Positions 1 to 11,677 of a DNA stretch of 64,000 nucleotides are shown here, piece after piece. How positions within the stretch are numbered: the stretch's first letter is position 1; each line of letters opens with the position of its first letter. The stretch lies in assembly GCF_030272615.1 (NCBI RefSeq), contig NC_081405.1:26430272-26494271 (forward strand), given 5' to 3'. This DNA comes from Cryptomeria japonica (taxonomy: Eukaryota > Streptophyta > Pinopsida > Cupressales > Cupressaceae). The notes beneath the pieces are model-generated. The model was given only the letters and a program-made list of their open reading frames with translations. It was not told the origin of the DNA and searched no databases. A program made the position numbers and the translations under genes.

Positions 1-61
1 CCATCCAGAAGTTGTTATTCATTCCATTGAAACTAACTCAGATCAAGAGGATGAGAGATTT
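1..61 (+). pseudogene. Left part of a small + strand reading frame split by Cop1
   Basis: Reading from base 2, the + strand is open to base 61 and is rich in Glu, Asp and Ser. It ends at the 5-bp duplication GATTT, where copia element Cop1 begins. Taking Cop1 and one GATTT out joins this piece in frame to the reading frame at 5081-5292. The protein is acidic and not recognised; it resembles the acidic linkers between protease and reverse transcriptase of the Tat elements in this window, but that is a guess. The frame continues left beyond the window. Confidence 0.45.
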
Positions 62-524
62 TGTTAGGGTTTCAAGCAGATCCGAAGCAAATATGAACTA
101 ACAATTATATGTAGATTTAAATACAAAAGATAAAGAAATAAAACAAGACACAAATAACACAGAGATTTAATGTGGTTCACCCAAAATGGGTTACATCCAC
201 CATACACAGTCATCCAATCTTTCTTATTATCCAGCAAAAATAGTACATCAACCTTACAATGCCTTAAGCATCCCAGCTGCTTATAACATGCGTTTTTAGG
301 GCAACAAACAAAGTCGGCCTTTTTAGGGTTTTATTACAATGTCAATTTTCATCAACAAAAAATGGCAAAAATTTTTTTCTCAGGGGCTCCCACCCACGAA
401 CCCCCACTTTTCTCGGGGGCTGCCACCCCCGAACCCTTACCCGTGGCCCAACCCAGCCCTAGACCCTGGCGAGGATATGTGCTGAGTGTATAGTACTTTG
501 CTAATCAGTCACCACATTTCAACA
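62..524 (-). repeat. Cop1 3' LTR
   Basis: 463 bp, begins TGTTAGGGTTTC and ends TTTCAACA on the + strand. It matches 4648-5080 except for about 30 extra bases near 310-345 and point differences. Being left of the polypurine tract in a minus-strand element makes it the 3' LTR. Confidence 0.93.
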
Positions 525-584
525 ATCTCCCACTTGGAGACTGATCAGGCTCCATACCAAACAATCTCCCACTTGGAGACTGAT
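521..584 (-). repeat. Cop1 polypurine tract, duplicated
   Basis: On the minus strand the run CCAAGTGGGAGAT lies directly against the 3' LTR (525-537), the expected plus-strand primer. A 25-bp segment made of the LTR tip plus this tract (521-545) is repeated at 560-584, with 14 unrelated bases between. The second copy contains the LTR edge AACA as well. Confidence 0.8.
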
Positions 585-660
585 ACTACACGACACCACT
601 GTACATGCAACATCCACTGGATAAAACACTAGGACTCGACTGGTATACATTCCACAATTA

Positions 661-3600
661 TCAATCAAGAAGACCAACATAAACTGATGAAGAAATCAGC
701 TTCTCCTGTGGAACTGCCTTCGTGAACATATCGACAGGATTCTCACTTGTGTGAATCTTCTCAAGCCGTAACTGACCCTCCTCCAAAACAGTCCGGATGA
801 AGTGGTACCTGAGCTGAATGTGCTTTGTCCTTGAATGAAAAGCAGTGTTCTTCGCAAGATGAATGGCACTCTAGCTATCAGTATACAATGGGCTATCCTC
901 TTGTGTTTGACCCAATTCCTCCAGAAAACATTGCAACCAAATCATCTCCTTGTTGGCTTCTGTAGCAATAACATACTCAGCTTCAGTGGTTGAAAGTGCA
1001 ACAACCTTTTGCAGCCTAGAAATTCAACTGACTGCAGTTCCCCCTATAGTAAAAACATACCTTGTAGTACTCCTCCGTGAATCAATATCACCCGCGAGAT
1101 TAGAGTCAACAAATCCACTTAGAACAACATTAGATCCTTTGAAACATAATGCCTTCGTAGTAGTTCCTTTCAAATATTGAAGAATCCTTTTCATAGCATT
1201 CCAATGTTCCATACCCGGATTACTCATAAACCTGCTCACAAGTCCCACTGCATGTGCAATATCTAGCCTTGTGCATACCATTGCATACATCAGACTGCCA
1301 ATAGCTGATGAATACGGGATGTTAGACATTTTATTAACCTCTTCCTGTGCCTTTGGGCACATCTCCTTAGTCAATTTGAAATGACTAGCCAAAGGTGTAC
1401 TAACTGCTTTTGCATCCTGTATGTTAAATCTTTTCAACACCTTCTTTATATACTCACTTTGGGACAAATTCAAGGTTCTATTTATCCTGTCCAGTGTAAT
1501 CCTCATACCGAGAATTTTCTTAGCTGCACCCAAATCCTTCATAGCAAATGACCTGGTTAATTTCTGTTTAAGATCATTTATATGTTGCATGTTAGACCCA
1601 GCAACAAGCATGCCATCAACATAAAGCAATAGAATAATATAACTGCAATTATCAAATCTCTTAAAATATACACTATGATCAGAATGACATCTATGATAAC
1701 CATGTTCAGCCATGAAACTATCAAATTTTAAATACCATTGTCGGGGTGCTTGCTTTAGGCCATACAGACTTTTCTTCAACCTGCACACCAAGTTCTCCTT
1801 ACCTTTGACCTCATATCCTTGTGGTTGCAACATATAAATTTCCTTCTCCAAATCTCCATGGAGAAAAGCTATTTTGACATCTAATTGTTCAAGATGTAAA
1901 TCATCTGTAGCCACAAGACTAAGTACAGTTCTAATTGAAGTCATTTTTACAACTGGAGAAAATATTTCATCATAATCTATACCCTTTTTCTGTGCAAAAC
2001 CTTTTACCACAAGTCTAGCCTTATATCTTTTCTGACCTCCTTCCTCCTCCTTTAGTCGATACACCCATTTGTTAGGCAAGGCTCTTTTTTCTGTAGGTAA
2101 AGGGACTAAGTCCCAAGTCTTATTTTTCATCAAGGAGTCCATCTCCTCTTTCATGCCTAGCTCCCACTGTTGTTTGGCATCTACCTACATTGCTTCTTCA
2201 TATTCTTCTGGTTCACCAGAATCCTATAATAAAATAGAATACAAAGAAGGAGAAAATCTTTTAGGGGGTCTACTTGTCCTCGTAGAATTTCTAACACTTG
2301 TAGGAGTTTGTGGGACAATCTGTTGTTGCTGAGCATCGGGTACCAATGGCATTTCATTTTTAGGAATCTCATCCAACACCACATATTCTTGTTTGTCTTG
2401 TTCATGCTTCTTTTCTTGCATCTGTTCTTTATACATAACCTTCTCATTGAATATAACATCTCTACTTCTAATTATTTTCTTATTTTCAAAATCCCATAAC
2501 CGATAGCCATATTCATCTATCCCATATCCAATGAAGGTACATTTCTGAGATTTAGCATCAAGCTTGGTTCTGTTTTCTTTATCAACATGGACAAAAGCTT
2601 CGCAACCAAAAGTTTTTAGAAAAGAATAATTTACCTTTTTACCAGTCCATGCCTCCTCTAGAATACCACCATCCAAAGGGGTTGAAGGTCCTCTATTTAT
2701 CAAATAGACAACAGTATGTACAACATCTGCCCAAAAATGTAAGGGCAATCTAGCATGCAATCTCATGCTCCTCGCGTGTTCCATGATAGTCCTATTCATT
2801 CTCTCTGACACACCATTTTTGTGTGGAGTTCTTGGAATTGTCTTCTACTTTCGAATCACATTTAAGGAGCAGTAATCTTCAAATGCTTTGCTGCAATACT
2901 CACCTCCATTATCCGATCTTAGACACTTCAACTTTTTTCTTGTCTCATTCTCAACCAAAGCTTTCCATTTCTTACAAGTTTCAAAAACATCTGATTTTTG
3001 TTTTAGGAAATATACCCATGTTTTTTTGGTTGAGTCATCAATAAAAATAACATAATAACAAGAGCCACCAAGAGATGATACCTAAGCTGGTCCCCATACA
3101 TCTGAATGTACAAGCTCTAACTTCTCACTCTTCTTCTCTTTCCCAACCTTGAGAAATCTGACTCTTTTCTATTTACCATAAACACAGTTTTCACAAAACT
3201 GTAAATAAATCTTCTTTAGTCCTAGCAATAGATTTTTGGAGTGAAGGGTTTTCATCCCTTTCTCAGTCATGTGCCCAAGCCTATGGTGCCACATTATCGA
3301 ATCTATTCTTGCAACATTTATTGTTGTTGTCCCTATAGTAACTTTATCTGTAGCAGCTAAGGTAGAGTAAGTGTTACTAGTACAAAGATATAATGTGCCT
3401 ACCTTCACACCTTTAGCTACTATTAATGATCCTTTAGTGACCTTCCACATACTGTCTGAGAAGGTAACTATGCAACCTTCACTACCTAGTTGCCCTGTAG
3501 AAATTAAATTTCTTCTTAAATTAGGAACATGTCTTACCTCCTGCAGAAACCAGTCATTACCATTCTGCAACTTGATCTTTATCTTTTCTTTTCCAACAAT

Positions 3601-4587
3601 TTGACAGGGCTCATCATCACGCAAATATACCTATCCAAAATCACCTTGAACATAATCTAGAAAATATTTTCTATGGGGTGTAGCATGAAATGAAGCCCCA
3701 GAATCTATTACCCAGGAATCATTAACATTATCCAAACATAAGATTAAAGCATCTTGTAAAGTATTACTTGCAATATTAGCTTCCTTACTGTCATTTTCAT
3801 TTTTGTCTCCTTCTTTGTTTTTCCAAGACCAACAGTCTTTCTTTAGATGACCAGACTTTTTGTAGTACCAACAATCTTTCTTTCCTCTAGATTGAGAGTG
3901 TCCTTTCTTTGACTTCCCTCGTGACTTCTCATTCCCAGGGCCTTTTCCTCTTTCCTTTGATCTTTCTCTATTCTCCACATTCAAAACACTACCTGATGAT
4001 GTTGGAGTCTCACCTGTGCTTTTCCTTCAAATTTCCTCGCTTAGGATAACACCAACAATATCATCAAATACCAAAGTATTTTTACCAAAGATAGAGTTAC
4101 TTACAGCCATAACCAAGCTATTCCAGCTTTTTGGCAAAGAACATAAAATCAAGAGAGCCCTAACCTCTTCTGCAAAGGTAATTTTTACTGAAGACAATTG
4201 ACTGGTAATTGTATTAAATTCATTTAAGTGCTTCGCTATAGATCCTTCCTCACTCATTTTCAAATTAAACAAACGCTTCATAAGAAATACCTTATTCAAA
4301 GTCGAGAGTTTCTCATACAACTTAGCCAATTTTGCCATCAAATCTACAACCATTTTTGCTTCTGTTATATTGAATGCTACAGACGGTGCAAGGCACAATC
4401 GAATGGATCGTAGTGCCTTTCTATCTAAAATGTCCCACTCTTCATCTGACATTGTGGTCGGTTTCTTTGTCTTTCCTTCTAATGGCCGCCACAAATCCTT
4501 TTGATATAGGTAATCCTCCATCTGCATTTTCCATAACTAATAATTTTGGTCGTTAAATTTTTTGACCTTGAATTTGGAATCCTCCAT
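661..4587 (-). pseudogene. Cop1 gag-pol polyprotein, inactivated by nonsense mutations
   Basis: From an ATG at 4587 to a TGA at 661 the minus strand keeps one frame of 1309 codons with no net frameshift. Order: copia Gag (4587-4030); a zinc knuckle near 3850 whose second Cys is Tyr; protease with the DSGA motif (about 3700); pre-integrase HHCC region ending at 3169; integrase core with Asp (LVHSDVW), Asp (RSDNGGEY) and Glu (NGVSERMN); reverse transcriptase (2154-1250); RNase H. At least six premature stops interrupt it, at 4027, 3631, 3169 and 1024 among others, nearly all explained by C-to-T or G-to-A changes at Gln, Trp or Arg codons. The reverse transcriptase box reads YVDG instead of YVDD near 1625, removing a metal-binding Asp. 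Family assignment is sure; activity is not possible as written. Confidence 0.92.
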
Positions 4588-4633
4588 TGCTCCCACTCAA
4601 ATCTGAAAGTCCTACCAATTTATAGAAAACCTC

Positions 4634-4645
4634 GCTCTGATACCA
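4634..4645 (-). other. Cop1 primer-binding site
   Basis: On the minus strand TGGTATCAGAGC follows the 5' LTR after two bases. It is the usual initiator-Met tRNA complement of plant copia elements and fixes the orientation of Cop1. Confidence 0.93.
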
Positions 4646-4647
4646 AT

Positions 4648-5080
4648 TGTTAGGGTTTCAAGCAGATCCGAAGCAAATATGAACTAACAATTATATGCAG
4701 ATTTAAATACAAAAGATAAAGAAATAAAATAGGACACGGATAACATAGAGATTTAACGTGGTTCACCCAAAATGGGTTACGTCCACCATACATAGTCATC
4801 CAATCTTTCTTATTATCAACAAAAATAGTACATCAACCTTACAATGCCTTAAGCATCCTAGCCGCTTATAACATGCATTTTTAGGGCAACAAACAAAGTT
4901 GGTTTTCATCAACGAAAAATGGCAAAAAAAATTTCTTAGGGGCTCCCACACCTGAACCCTCGCTTTTCTCGGGGGCTGCTGCCCCCGAACCCCTGCCCGA
5001 GGCCCGGCCCGGCCTCGGACCCCGATGAGGATACGTGCTGAGTGTATAGTACTTTGTTGATTAGTCACCACATTTCAACA
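4648..5080 (-). repeat. Cop1 5' LTR
   Basis: 433 bp, starts TGTTAGGGTTTC and ends TTTCAACA on the + strand. It lies beside the primer site, so it is the 5' LTR of the minus-strand element. Followed at once by the duplication GATTT. Confidence 0.93.
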
Positions 5081-5292
5081 GATTTAATAATGAGGAGGTA
5101 GATATGGACATGACACAGTCAGAAGATGCTCAACAATTTTTCACATTATCCAATTTTTCAAGTTTGGATGATATTCCTTCAACCACCATTGAAAATTCCA
5201 ACCGCTCTATGATCACCGCTTCACCGGACTTTGTAACTCATCACGTGGTATGCATTAGATGCAATCCACTTTGCTCCTTCCCTAGACAATAA
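5081..5292 (+). pseudogene. Right part of the small + strand reading frame split by Cop1
   Basis: Starting from the target duplication the frame runs to a TAA at 5290 and is in frame with bases 2-61. The translation is acidic, Ser/Thr-rich, without a recognisable domain. The last 20 residues or so (after about 5230) may be chance sequence, because Cys and Arg content rises and a new AT-rich segment starts nearby. I do not know its function. Confidence 0.4.
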
Positions 5293-5619
5293 ACAAACAC
5301 ACCAAATCAATATGAACTTATCCTCATTCAGTGATCACATGTGTCTCCATCATTACCGCTCATCATTAGATCTTAAACCAACAAACTGATCAGTTAGGGT
5401 TTAACAAAAAAACAACTGGTAGGGTTTACCGGTTACATTGCATAGAAAAGGGTTTAACCTTATATACCGGTTTACTAGTTCAACTCACAAACTAACATAC
5501 TGGTTTATATCATCTTCTTCAAAGCTTTTCCTGCCGGTTACAAGCCAATATCAATAGTAACAACAATATCAACAATATCATAAATACCATTACCAGTTCA
5601 ATTGGCATCAATGACAACA
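5293..5619 (-). repeat. LTR remnant, copia-like
   Basis: There is no gene here. The right edge reads GGCATCAATGACAACA on the + strand, i.e. TGTTGTCATTGATGCC on the minus strand, which is the typical start of copia LTRs such as those of Sir1 in this window. Several ACCGGT or CCGGT motifs, also common in Sir1 and Nau LTRs, support this. The partner LTR and the body are missing, so this is a fragment that truncates the left end of Tat-1. Confidence 0.5.
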
Positions 5620-7149
5620 TAACATATCATTAATGCAAGCTTCATGCAAATGCCAACAATGTCATCTTGTAAAGGTGCTTCAGCTAATTGATCAGCAATG
5701 ACATGTCTTGTGATAGCTTTTCGATCAACATATTCTATATCAAACTCACTTAGTACCATAACCCATTTTGCTAGTCTGCTTGTCAAAGTTGAGTTGTTCA
5801 ATAAATACTTTAGCGGATCTATCTTTTCTATCAGTTTCATAGAATGAGTCAGCATATAATGTCATAGTTTTGAGTCGCAAATACAACTACTAGGCATTTC
5901 TTCTCTACTAAGGTATAGTTCAATTCATAGTCGACAAGTATTCTACTGATGTAATAGATTACTCTTTCTTTACCTTCTTCATCATGTTGTGCTAAAAGAG
6001 CTCCTAATGATACATTTGTCACTAAGATATAAAGCAACAATGGTTTCCCTTTGATTGGTGATACAAGTACTGGAGGATTCATGAGATATTCTTTGATTTG
6101 CATAAAAGCCTCTTTACACTTCTAATCCCATTTGAATGGAACATTCTTATGTAAAAGATGAGTGAATGGATGACATCTATTTGATAATTGAGAAACAAAT
6201 ATTTTAATTGATTGCAATCTCCCTTATAGAGAACACAATTGGCTTATGTTCCTAGGTGACTCCATTTGCATGATAGCTTTGACCTTTTTCTGGATCTACT
6301 TCAATTCCATGAGCTGATATAATGTACCAAGAATTTCTAGAGGTTACTCCAAATGCACATTTCTTTGGATTCAATCTTAACTGATATTGTTCAAGCCTAT
6401 CAAAGATCTTGCCCAAGATGTTCAAATGTTCTTTCCTTGTATGAGATTTTGTAAGTATATCATCTACATAATCTTCCATAAATGTATGCATCATATCATG
6501 AAAAATTGTTGTCATGGCTCTTTGATAAGTTGCTCCTACATTCTTAAGCCCAAATGGCATAACATTCCAGCAGTAAGTACCCCATGCATAGGTGAATGTT
6601 GTCTTTTCTTGATCTTCAGGGGCAATTCTTATTTTATTGTATCATGAGAATCCATCCATTAATGAAAACATCTCATCCTGCTGATAAATCCATAATTATA
6701 TCAATGTTGGGTAGTGGGAAATCATCTTTGGGACATGCCTTGTTCAAATCTCTGAAATCAGTGCAAACTCTTATGCTTTTATCTGGCCTTGACACTGGCA
6801 CAATGCTTGAAACCCATTTTGGATAGGCAACAAGTCTTATGAAACCCACATCCAATAGTTTCTTTAGCTCATCTTTTACAAGAAGAGCGATTTGTGGATG
6901 CATCTTCCTTAGCTTTTTCTTAACTGGCTTTGCTCTTAGACCTACAATGAGATAATGCATGATAAGATCGGGATCAAGTCCTGGCATGTCTTCATAGGAC
7001 CAAGAAAAAATTATTTGTCTTTGTCTAAAGAATTCTATGTAATCTTTCCTCTCTTCATCTGATAATGATGCAACAGAATGAAGTATCTTGGGATCCTTTA
7101 GTGTGCCAATTATTATTGCTTCTATTGGATTTATTAGAATAGCAGATCT
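5620..7149 (-). pseudogene. Tat-1 pol fragment: reverse transcriptase and RNase H
   Basis: Minus-strand Ty3/gypsy pol. The reverse transcriptase starts near 6990 (CTDFRDLNKACPKDDFPLP near 6745), continues with MPFGLKN and the active-site YVDD near 6470, then LNPKKC near 6380. After a frameshift near 6260 the RNase H region follows (LLLY and YYISR near 5930-6040; DPLKYLL near 5810; EFDIEYVDRK near 5740). The match with Tat-2 stops after ADQLAEAPLQDD near 5660. At least three frameshifts break it. The upstream end at 7149 is the Sir1 insertion point, and the frame resumes at 21175. Confidence 0.88.
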
Positions 7150-8681
7150 TGTTGAAATTTTGGCATTAAGTTGTCATTGATGTCAACCAGCATGATGGGT
7201 ATTCACATGAATGTGAGCAGACAGAATGAAGGCTTACTGATAAGGCATAAATCGGTCTGAAGGATAATTGTTTGTTTATGATGAAGAGGTAGAATGTTAA
7301 AATTTGTCACAAACTACTGGAGGAGAAGATGTGTTACTGGTATAGGGTGCACTACCAGTTAGTAGAAGAAGAAGACCTTACCGATAAAGGCGTGTACCAT
7401 TATGAGTTTGCTGAATGATCAAGTCTGAACCGACTGTGTGTCAGTGAGCAGAGTGATTGACCATGGTGATGTCATGTGGAGCCAAGGTGGCAAATAGGCA
7501 GAGGTTGGTAAAACCATCATCGACACAGTTGGTGAAACTATCTGTCGACATAAATGAAATAGCCACAAATCATGGGATTGTATCTAACCGTTGCGGCCTG
7601 AGGAAGAAACAATGACAAAGGAAGATCAGGGAGTAGTTGGTGCCTAGATCAATGAAAAGGAAATCCAATTCAGGAAGACCTCAAAAGGAAACAACTGAAG
7701 TGTTTTTATGTGTCAACGGATTTCAAGGCAGGAGATCTTGTTCAAGATTGCTATTTTCAGAAAATATGCATTGGATAATGGAAACCATGTATAGATGCAT
7801 CCTTCAAGGATAAGTGGTTGATCCAAGGTAGGCTAGATTGGATCTCATGAAGCTTGTGTCGAGAAGATGAAACCCTAACTGCTTTGAAGTTTTAATTGCT
7901 TTCTAGCGGGAAATCATGGGATAAGAGAGGAGAGCTTGAAACAAAGTTAGTTAGATGTTGCGGAGAAGAGGAAGAGAAAAGAGAAAGAGTCAGTGAAAGA
8001 TAAGTTTCGCTAGCCTTAGAATAGTTCTAATTAAATTGCAGTGTAGGTGAGCAAGCATACCGGTGAGAGGACTCTACTAGCATAACTATAGTTTTGTATT
8101 TGAGCCTAACCGGAAAGGTGTAGCAGAGTAGGAAACATCCAAATGTGACACAGCGTGTTGAGAGACTGTGTGAGAGAGGGAGAGAAAGATAAAAGAGGCC
8201 GAGAATCAGAGAAAGAAATCTCACAACCGATAGTGTGAGATTCAGTGGAGGAGAAAAGACTGTCAACCGACAATGAGTTATTTGATCGAAGAGTTGCAAA
8301 ATTCATTTGCAACAAGAAGACTTAATTGTATTCAATTAGTATTTTAGTATACATCACCAAGTTGAAGCTTGGTGCAGGGGTTGGTGTTCCTTAGGTTGGT
8401 GCCTAAATCTTTGTAATTCAATGTTTTACCTATGAGGCTGGATTGGAGCAGTGATCTCCAGCAACATTTCTCACTGAGGTTTTTCCCACATTGGGTTTTC
8501 CTCGCAAATCTGGTGTTGAGAGCTACATTTGTGTGAATGATCTCTTTGGCTTTCTTTCTTGTTCTACCGGTTTGATTTTTTAGTGTTTAAGTGAATAACT
8601 GATATTCTGAAGTTTATTTGAAAGTCAAAAAGATTAGGAACCACTAATTCACCCCCTCTCAGTGGTACTCTGTGTTCAACA
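7150..8681 (+). repeat. Sir1 5' LTR
   Basis: 1532 bp, starts TGTTGAAATTTTGGC and ends GTGTTCAACA. It aligns with 19650-21170 along its length; differences and small indels are scattered. The last 60 bases hold the ACTAATTCACCCCC motif also found at the ends of the Nau1 and Nau2 LTRs. Confidence 0.92.
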
Positions 8682-8683
8682 AT

Positions 8684-8695
8684 TGGTATTAGAGC
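8684..8695 (+). other. Sir1 primer-binding site
   Basis: TGGTATTAGAGC two bases after the 5' LTR. It is the Met-tRNA complement with one C-to-T change. Confidence 0.85.
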
Positions 8696-8747
8696 TTAGG
8701 TTCCCGGTTATCTTTAAACCTTGGGTAGTTTCTGAACTTTGAACATA

Positions 8748-10460
8748 ATGGAAAGAAATGAGTCTGTTTCCTCAAAAGCCCCCATGTTTGATGGATCCAA
8801 CTATGCCTTCTGGAGTAGACTAATGGAGACCTATATTTCCTCCCTAGGTTTTGATGTGTGGATGTCTATCAAGAATGGGTATGTTGTTCCTAATATTCCT
8901 CCCTCTGATCTGGATGCCAAAAAGGAGTATGAGAATAATGAAAAGGTCAAACATACTATCTTGAGTGGACTATCTGATAATGAATTTGTCAAAGTCATGC
9001 ACTGTGTTTCAGCAAAGGAGACTTGGAACAAATTGTAAAGGTTGTTTGAAGGAGATGCAAAAGTCAAAGAAGCTAAGATGCAAACACTAAGGGGCCAACT
9101 TGAAAGCATCAAAATGAAAGATGATGAAAAGATTGCAAACTATCTTCACATATTTGATGAAACGGTGAATACTATTAGAGGACTTAGAGAAGAGATTGCA
9201 GATAAGATTCTTGTCAAAAAGGTAGTTATATCTCTCACACCCAAGTATGATACCAAGGTTTATGCCATAGAAGAAGCCAAGGATCTGAAGACTTTTTCAA
9301 AGGATGAGTTATTTGGTTCGTTGATAGCCTTTAAGATGAGAACAACTAGTGATACTTCCTCAAGGAAAGAAGCAGCATTCAACATCACCAAAAAGGGCAA
9401 AGAAGCTGCTACTCATAAATAATCCAGTGAAGACTCTAATGCAGAAGTAGCAAACTTTGTTAGGAAGCTCAAAAGAGGATCCAATCAGTACAAAGGAAAG
9501 CTACTACTTAAATGTTTCAACTGTGGTAAGGTAGGAGACTTTGCTGCAAATTGTCCTCACAAAGAAACTAGTGGAGATGAGTCAAGGGAGTTTAGAAGAT
9601 CTGTTGGCAAAGACAAAGAAAGGAACAACTACCAAAAAGGCAGGAGAGGCTACCATAACTAGTATAACCTATATACTATTGAGGATGACACAATAGATGA
9701 AGAAAATGCATCAGAAGATGATTACCATGAGAACAACAGAAAAGTCAACATCTTCATGGCACTTGATAGACCAATTGATGAAGATGAGGAAGAGGAGGAT
9801 CTTGAAGCTGAAGTGGATTTGGAGAGTGAACTTATCAGTGCTCTTGAGGAATTGAGTAAAACAAGAAGAGAACTCAAGAGGGTTAAGCTTGTTGCAGTAG
9901 ATTAATAAGATCTCTTAAAGAAATCCCTGGATGAGTATAGTCAAGTTATATCTGACTTGAAATTGCAGTTGGAAGAAACTAAAAGGATATGTGAAGCTAC
10001 AACGTCTGATCTAACAAAGAAGGAAAAGGAGCATCAAGAGTTGGAAGCAGAAATAGTAAAGCTTAGAAAGGAGCTTGAAGAAAGTAAGGAAGAAATAAAT
10101 ATAAGGAGCAAGTATGAATGCAACACCAAGGCCTTAGATAAGATGTTGAGAAAACAGAAGCAATCCAAAGACACAAATGGCTTAGACTTTGAAGAAGGTC
10201 AAAGTTCAATCCACAAAGATAAATCTGGCAAAGAAATAATGTTCACCTCTTCAATTAAAGGTGAAGAAAAGAAGACATTCACTATAGGCAAGGATATCGG
10301 CAAAAAGACATATGCAGATGCTATTGGAAATCGCTACTCAAATTGGTATACAAAAATAAACTAGAGGTCACACTTCCTACACCAACATGCAGATCCAAGG
10401 AGAAATGCAAGATTTGATCGTGAAGGATTCAACAGACTCAACAACATAAAGGAAAGACCC
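8748..10460 (+). pseudogene. Sir1 Gag, with coiled coil and degenerate zinc knuckle
   Basis: Starts at ATG 8748, 66 bases after the LTR, and stays in one frame to the Nau1 insertion. The first 230 residues are the copia-type Gag domain (FDGSNYAFW near 8790, then ETWNKL and DDEKIANYLHIF). A CX2CX4-X-X4C knuckle at about 9515 has Asp where His is expected. An acidic and then heptad-like Lys/Glu-rich stretch (9760-10130) predicts a coiled coil. Stops at 9036, 9420, 9660, 9904-9907 and 10363 are mostly Gln-to-stop changes. The frame continues at 18045 once Nau1 is removed, where an intact knuckle (CYQCNKFGHRIANC) is found. It would form the capsid if intact. Confidence 0.85.
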
Positions 10461-11627
10461 TATTGGAATTTTTGATGATTGATGATGCGATTGTCATTGA
10501 TGGACACACACTTGATTTGAGATCACTCTTTGTATGTATGAGTTAAAGCTCAACCGGTATTTGTTGCAACGGTATTATGTATTATAGTCTTTAGACTATC
10601 GGTGTTTTGCAGAAAGTGTTTACCGATCTGAAGTGATATGAAGACCCCAAGCAATTCGAGGATCTCAAGTGGTATGAAGGAATGAAGCGGCACAACTCAT
10701 ATTTCCTAGTCTTCATTATTGTCAAACCGGCAACCAGTATTTTGCTTAAACCGGTATTTTGTATGAGCCGGTAATACTCTATGATGAGTTACCAACCGGC
10801 ATTTTGTGATGAGTTACCATCCACCGATTGTTTGGCAGTGCCGACACTTTGGCGGTGCTTTTTGTGTCATGTTACCAAATATGTCTAGATGCATTAAACC
10901 TAGGAAATTGTATTGTAATCCTATTGGACCCACATGAAATCAGATTCCTTTATAAGGACATCATGTCTAGGGTTTTAGGTAGTTGCTAGGGTTTAAGGTG
11001 GTTGATAAGTTTTTGTGAGTGTGAATATAGAAGAGAAGTTCAGGTCTATGAGAAGAGGCAGAGTGTGAATGTGTTGAAGACCGAATTAATGCTGGAATGC
11101 ATTAGCAACGAGCTATCAAGGATCTAACCAAGCAATCTATGCTATTTTCTAGATCACTCACTTGTTGATTACTCACATCATCGACAAGTCTGAAGCCCTT
11201 AACCGAGTAGGCCCAAAAAGCCTTTTGTAAATCCTTTAACAAGGTGGTTCACATCTATAGATCTAAAATCCTCTAGAAAAGTAGTCTTTAATCAGACTTA
11301 TCTCCTAACAGAGGTTGAGATTCCTAACAAGATTTGTTCTGGTAGAGAACATTGTATGACCTTAACCGGTCTGGTTCCTATTCTGTAGATAGTTACTTGT
11401 GAGTTTCATTTCACCGTGGTTTTTCCCATTTGGGTTTCCATGTCAAAATCTCTTGTGTTATGGTGTTTGTGCTTCTGTGGGTGAATGCATTATTTTCTAT
11501 TTGGTTTGCATGTGTGCTAACTGGTTTGTTTGCTAAACTGTTTTACCAGTTTACTGGTAGTCTAGTAAAGTGTTTAAGTATAGTAATTTTTGGCATACTA
11601 ATTCACCCCCCCTCTTAGTATTCATCA
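10461..11627 (+). repeat. Nau1 5' LTR
   Basis: 1167 bp. The start reads TATTGG where the other three copies in the window read TGTTGG, so the terminal TG has become TA. It ends TTCATCA. A TATA-like TATAAGG at 10951-10957, present in all four Nau LTRs, is the likely promoter. Confidence 0.92.
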
Positions 11628-11629
11628 AT

Positions 11630-11641
11630 TGGTATCAGAGC
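11630..11641 (+). other. Nau1 primer-binding site
   Basis: TGGTATCAGAGC two bases after the LTR end, a perfect match to the Met-tRNA site used by plant copia elements. Confidence 0.93.
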
Positions 11642-11677
11642 CAACCTTTCTATAAGTCTAACCACCTGGAAAGAGAT

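Larger units (their letters stand above)
62..5080 (-). mobile_element. Cop1: complete Ty1/copia LTR retrotransposon
   Basis: A 5019-bp copia element on the minus strand. It has two LTRs that start TG and end CA (62-524 and 4648-5080), a 5-bp target duplication GATTT (57-61 and 5081-5085), a Met-tRNA primer site next to the 5' LTR (right side) and a polypurine tract next to the 3' LTR (left side). The order of domains, gag, protease, integrase, reverse transcriptase, RNase H, is that of copia. The body is a single frame with nonsense mutations, so it is dead. The LTRs differ by an indel of about 30 bp and scattered substitutions, so the insertion is not recent. Confidence 0.95.
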
